7,911 bases of DNA from Candidatus Kaiserbacteria bacterium RIFCSPLOWO2_01_FULL_54_20 (GTDB lineage Bacteria; Patescibacteriota; Minisyncoccia; Phycocordibacterales; UBA2100): assembly GCA_001783355.1 (NCBI GenBank), contig MFMA01000015.1:1-7911 (forward strand). Direction: 5' to 3'. Shown here one piece after another: positions 5,281 through 7,911 of this stretch. The position numbers and the translations under genes are program-made. Numbering within the stretch: the first letter of the stretch is position 1; each line of letters begins with the position of its first letter. The notes below the pieces were generated by a model. The model saw only the letters and a list, made by a program, of their open reading frames with translations, had not been told where the DNA came from and ran no database searches.

Positions 5281-7358
5281 GACATGTTGGAGCCTTGGCA
5301 CTTTTTCTTTTTTCGGTGCCGCTTGCGGTGCATGCCGATACCTCTTCGCTCGTGTGGGGCGGGGCGCCGAACGGGCCGGCGCAGATCGTGATGGTCGAAG
5401 GTGGTACGTACGAGGTGCCACTCGAGACGCCAGCTCCAATTTACTTTACGCCGCCAACCGTTGGGCCGGACTCTGGCTTTCTCGTACTGCCTCGCGCAGA
5501 TCTTTACAGAATTGATGATGCCGGCGAGCGGGAACTTGTAGAGGGGATACGTTTCCACCAAGAGTTTGATGACCCGGAAGACCCGGATGATGGTGACGCC
5601 CTTTTTGCGTGGCCCTCGACGGGCGCATATGAGCTCGATGTGCTTGCGTTTACACCGCCGCCAGCCTTGAATTTTGAGGACGCGCTCATGCGATGGCTCG
5701 CGCGACTTTTCTTTGCGGATGTCGCATATGCACAAAGCTTTACCCCGATAGTGCTTGAGGTCGTGCATTTCACTATCGAAGACGTCGCGGAGAGCGTGCC
5801 GGAGCCCGTCATTATTATTCCTGGGATCCTTGGTTCGGAACAGCATAATGGAGAGTGGGTCATCGATCCGATACTGCACACGTACGACGACCTCATCGCG
5901 ACGCTCGATGCGAATGGCTACACGCCCGACATTGACTTGTTTCCTTTCCCATACAACTGGCGGAAGTCGAACGTCGAGACGGCGCTTTTGCTGAAAGAGA
6001 AAATCGATGAGGTGAAAGGTATCTGCGACTGCGACAAGGTGGACCTCGTCGCGCACTCGATGGGCGGACTCGTTGCGCGGCAGTACATTCAATCCGATGC
6101 CTACGAAGGCGATGTCGACCAGCTTATTTTCCTCGGCACGCCGCACCTCGGCGCCCCGAAGGCGTATCCAATTTGGGAAGCCGGAGAATATGTCCCCGGA
6201 CTACTGCCAATCGAAGACAAGGTACTCGAGCGCATGCTCAACCAGGAGGCAAGAGAACAAGGTTACACCGATCTTTTCACATACATCAGAACGAAACCGA
6301 TTCTGTCGGTCAAAGAGCTCTTGCCAACGTACGATTACATATTCGATGGAAACGTTCTCAGGTCGTATCCAGCCAATTATCCGCGCAATATATTTCTTGA
6401 GGTCCTGAACAGTGGGGTCGGTGACTTACTGAATTCGGGAGTCAGCATCTTCAACATTATCGGAGAGACGGGAACGAACGAGACGGTTATCGGCATCCAA
6501 AGTACGAATCCGGCGGCGTTTCTCCCGAAGTGGCAAAATGGGTACCCCGATGGATTTTCCGATAATTTTGGAGATCACGGCCTCATTCGTGGTCAGGGAG
6601 ATGCGACAGTACCAACGGCAAGTGCTGCATATATCACACAAAATCTGCAGACAATATCTTCTGAACACACCGAGATTCCATCAAACGCTGAGGGAAATGT
6701 TTATAAGATTTTAACTGCGAAAGATGCCGATACGCTCGTCCATAATATAAATCTACCGGATGCAAAGCTTCTTTTCTTCAAAATGTTTTCCCCAGCCGAC
6801 ATGCTCGTCATCGCTCCCGACGGAAGCAAAATCGGCAAGGATTTCAATGGACAGGAGGTGAACGGGATACCGAATGCATTCTACACGGGATTCACAACCG
6901 ATACGGAATTCATCACAATTCTCAACCCTCTTGATGGTGAATATAAAATCTACACACAGGGCACAGGGAGCGGCCCCTATACTGTCGAGATAAATCTGAT
7001 TAGCGATGCCACTACGACAGACACTGCGTTTACGGGCAACACAGGGCCGGGCATTACATCGCAACTAAATCTTGATGTTGAGGAAGGAGCCATAGAGCAG
7101 AGTTCGCTCGAAGCTGTTGTGACCTATGCAAACACCCTCGCAGACCTTGAGCGAATCTACGCGCTCAAGTGGGTGAACATTGGGATTTACAAGTCGTTGA
7201 AAACGCAGCTGCAAACAGCAAAGAAAGCACGTCCCGTGGTTGCGAAAGCCCTCCTGCAGGCTATGCTTAAGCAGTTGAGTGCATATCGAGGGAAGCTGGT
7301 AACGGAACAGGGATATCAAATCTTAAAAACAGATATTGAAAGATTGTTAGCATTATGA
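5268..7358 (+). CDS. Exported LCAT-like lipase/acyltransferase (alpha/beta-hydrolase)
   Basis: A 696-residue secreted alpha/beta-hydrolase, probably acting on lipid esters. The signal peptide is residues 1-23, with VHA|D as the likely cleavage site; starting at GTG 5229 would put 13 polar residues before it, so I chose ATG 5268. Residues 24-170 look like a beta-rich domain, interrupted by a hydrophobic stretch ending AYAQ (139-156). The catalytic domain starts at PVIIIPGILGS (180-190, oxyanion region), with FPYNWR (227-232), the nucleophile S264 in VAHSMGG, GTPHLGAP (290-297), the likely acid D445 in GDATVP and the likely histidine H467 in SSEHTEIP. These are the landmarks of the lecithin:cholesterol acyltransferase-like family. 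A beta-rich domain (about 498-580) and a helical tail (about 605-696) follow. The only cysteines are C253 and C255. The next gene overlaps by 4 bp. Substrate is unknown. Confidence 0.85.
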   Translation: MVGVRHVGALALFLFSVPLAVHADTSSLVWGGAPNGPAQIVMVEGGTYEVPLETPAPIYFTPPTVGPDSGFLVLPRADLYRIDDAGERELVEGIRFHQEFDDPEDPDDGDALFAWPSTGAYELDVLAFTPPPALNFEDALMRWLARLFFADVAYAQSFTPIVLEVVHFTIEDVAESVPEPVIIIPGILGSEQHNGEWVIDPILHTYDDLIATLDANGYTPDIDLFPFPYNWRKSNVETALLLKEKIDEVKGICDCDKVDLVAHSMGGLVARQYIQSDAYEGDVDQLIFLGTPHLGAPKAYPIWEAGEYVPGLLPIEDKVLERMLNQEAREQGYTDLFTYIRTKPILSVKELLPTYDYIFDGNVLRSYPANYPRNIFLEVLNSGVGDLLNSGVSIFNIIGETGTNETVIGIQSTNPAAFLPKWQNGYPDGFSDNFGDHGLIRGQGDATVPTASAAYITQNLQTISSEHTEIPSNAEGNVYKILTAKDADTLVHNINLPDAKLLFFKMFSPADMLVIAPDGSKIGKDFNGQEVNGIPNAFYTGFTTDTEFITILNPLDGEYKIYTQGTGSGPYTVEINLISDATTTDTAFTGNTGPGITSQLNLDVEEGAIEQSSLEAVVTYANTLADLERIYALKWVNIGIYKSLKTQLQTAKKARPVVAKALLQAMLKQLSAYRGKLVTEQGYQILKTDIERLLAL

Positions 7359-7747
7359 AAATCGTACTAATCCGATTATTGACAATAATTGCCATGTATG
7401 TGCTTGCTTATTACGTAGCACTTTACTTTGGCATGGCCTATGGATATTTATTCCCCCGCTCTTTAGGCGGCGGCAGTCTCATTCCAGTTGCTGCTACGGA
7501 ATGGATTCGAGGTATTTCATTGGCTTTGATATTTCTCACTGTACTCTCGTTCAATCTTCTCAAAGGAAAAGGGAAGTGGTGGTGGATAACAATCGCTTCC
7601 AGCCCGGCAATTCTTCTCGAGCTTTGGCTGGACCCACTCCACATTTACGTTCCAATAATTCTCGCTCTTATAGGGTGGGGGCTTGGTCATCTGGCGAATA
7701 AAGCGCTCTCCAAACTTGTGCCAGGGGTCATGGCGAAGATTGGCTAG
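7355..7747 (+). CDS. Small four-helix membrane protein, unknown function
   Basis: A 130-residue membrane protein whose family I do not recognise. Hydrophobic segments at about 5-30, 52-69, 75-92 and 96-114 predict four transmembrane helices; a basic loop KGKGK (70-74) precedes WWW at 75-77. There are no cysteines and no obvious catalytic motif. Its ATG overlaps the lipase stop codon (ATGA), so it is almost certainly translated by coupling to the lipase; no Shine-Dalgarno site is needed or seen. Base composition is AT-richer than the left half of the window, like the 3' part of the lipase gene. The pairing suggests a helper, anchor or protective partner of the lipase, but that rests only on position. 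Confidence 0.75.
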   Translation: MKIVLIRLLTIIAMYVLAYYVALYFGMAYGYLFPRSLGGGSLIPVAATEWIRGISLALIFLTVLSFNLLKGKGKWWWITIASSPAILLELWLDPLHIYVPIILALIGWGLGHLANKALSKLVPGVMAKIG

Positions 7748-7811
7748 CAAAAAAGCACATAGGTCGGTTCTCGGAGAATCTTGTGGCCGCAAAATTCTGC
7801 TGAAACTGGTA

Positions 7812-7847
7812 AGCCACAATCACTCACGGTCGTGAGGGTTTGTGGCT
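7812..7847. repeat. Palindromic element, copy 3 (solo, after the lipase operon)
   Basis: Outer arms AGCCACAA/TTGTGGCT (8 bp, perfect) and inner stem TCACG/CGTGA around GT, with two mismatched positions between them. It matches copy 2 at 30 of 36 positions and copy 1 at 27 of 36. It lies 64 bp after the membrane-protein gene, and no Cas2-like gene is beside it within the window. The plus strand continues directly into a G-rich tract. Confidence 0.85.
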
Positions 7848-7848
7848 A

Positions 7849-7900
7849 GGGGGACGGAGGGGGCGGAGCGGAGGGAGAGGGAGGGGAGGGAGAGGGAGGG
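7849..7900 (+). repeat. G-rich purine tract with a 15-bp tandem repeat
   Basis: More than 50 bases of G-runs separated by single A or short GA/C spacers. It includes the 15-mer GGAGGGAGAGGGAGG twice in tandem (7870-7884 and 7885-7899). Several runs of three or more G satisfy the G-quadruplex pattern. An A-rich string (7901-7911) ends the window. Homopurine tracts of this kind are also prone to assembly or sequencing error, and this one is at the window edge. Confidence 0.65.
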
Positions 7901-7911
7901 AAAACAAAAAA

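Noticed and set aside
5136..6146. Long minus-strand reading frame opposite the lipase gene
   Set aside because: It is basic and low in recognisable motifs, and it lies over a well-supported coding region and the palindrome. It is a shadow of the lipase frame.
4511..7847. CRISPR-Cas locus, from the Cas2-like protein and three repeats
   Set aside because: The repeats are far apart and not regularly spaced, there are no spacers, and no cas1 or other cas gene is present. The protein has a winged helix like PaaX.

Overview
The window looks like a fragment of a Candidate Phyla Radiation (Patescibacteria) genome, most likely a Parcubacteria-type lineage such as Kaiserbacteria. This is inferred from protein architecture and no search was run. 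Three things point that way. A secreted protein combines acidic DDDGDG-type repeats with a C-terminal peptidoglycan-binding-like module of a style I associate with this group. A Cas2/PaaX-like protein of about 190 residues carries an N-terminal hydrophobic helix. Almost no gene has a Shine-Dalgarno site; instead -10-like hexamers end 6-8 nt before the start codons, as expected for leaderless transcripts. By eye the GC content is moderate to high, falling towards the right end.

Layout from left to right. Bases 1-123 hold a short palindrome, a diverged direct repeat and a promoter. Bases 124-1042 are a two-gene thiol-oxidation operon: a membrane-anchored thioredoxin-fold protein with a CPHC active site, then a DsbB/BdbC-type quinone-linked oxidase. 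A convergent FAD-linked oxidase of the GlcD/D-lactate dehydrogenase type (minus strand, 1008-2678) overlaps the end of dsbB by 35 bp. A 304-bp gap (2679-2982) carries promoters for the genes on both sides and some small repeats, but no convincing gene. Bases 2983-4428 encode an exported, cysteine-paired repeat protein.

The most unusual part is 4511-5161. A Cas2/PaaX-like gene is bracketed by two related palindromes. The left one ends on the base before the ATG and contains the likely -10 element. The right one has 13-bp arms and includes the stop codon. A third copy lies alone at 7812-7847, after the next operon. The three copies differ by paired, compensatory changes, so base pairing appears to be conserved. 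The second and third copies run directly into G-rich tracts. No cas1, CRISPR array or transposase is visible. I read this as either an autoregulated Cas2-like regulator with dispersed operators or a REP/RAYT-like element with a Cas2-fold protein.

Bases 5268-7747 form a second operon: an exported LCAT-like alpha/beta-hydrolase with a visible Ser-Asp-His set, translationally coupled by a 4-bp overlap to a four-helix membrane protein of unknown function. Taken together, the window is largely about the cell surface. The Dsb-like pair could form the disulfides of the exported repeat protein, whose 12 cysteines fall into six evenly spaced pairs.
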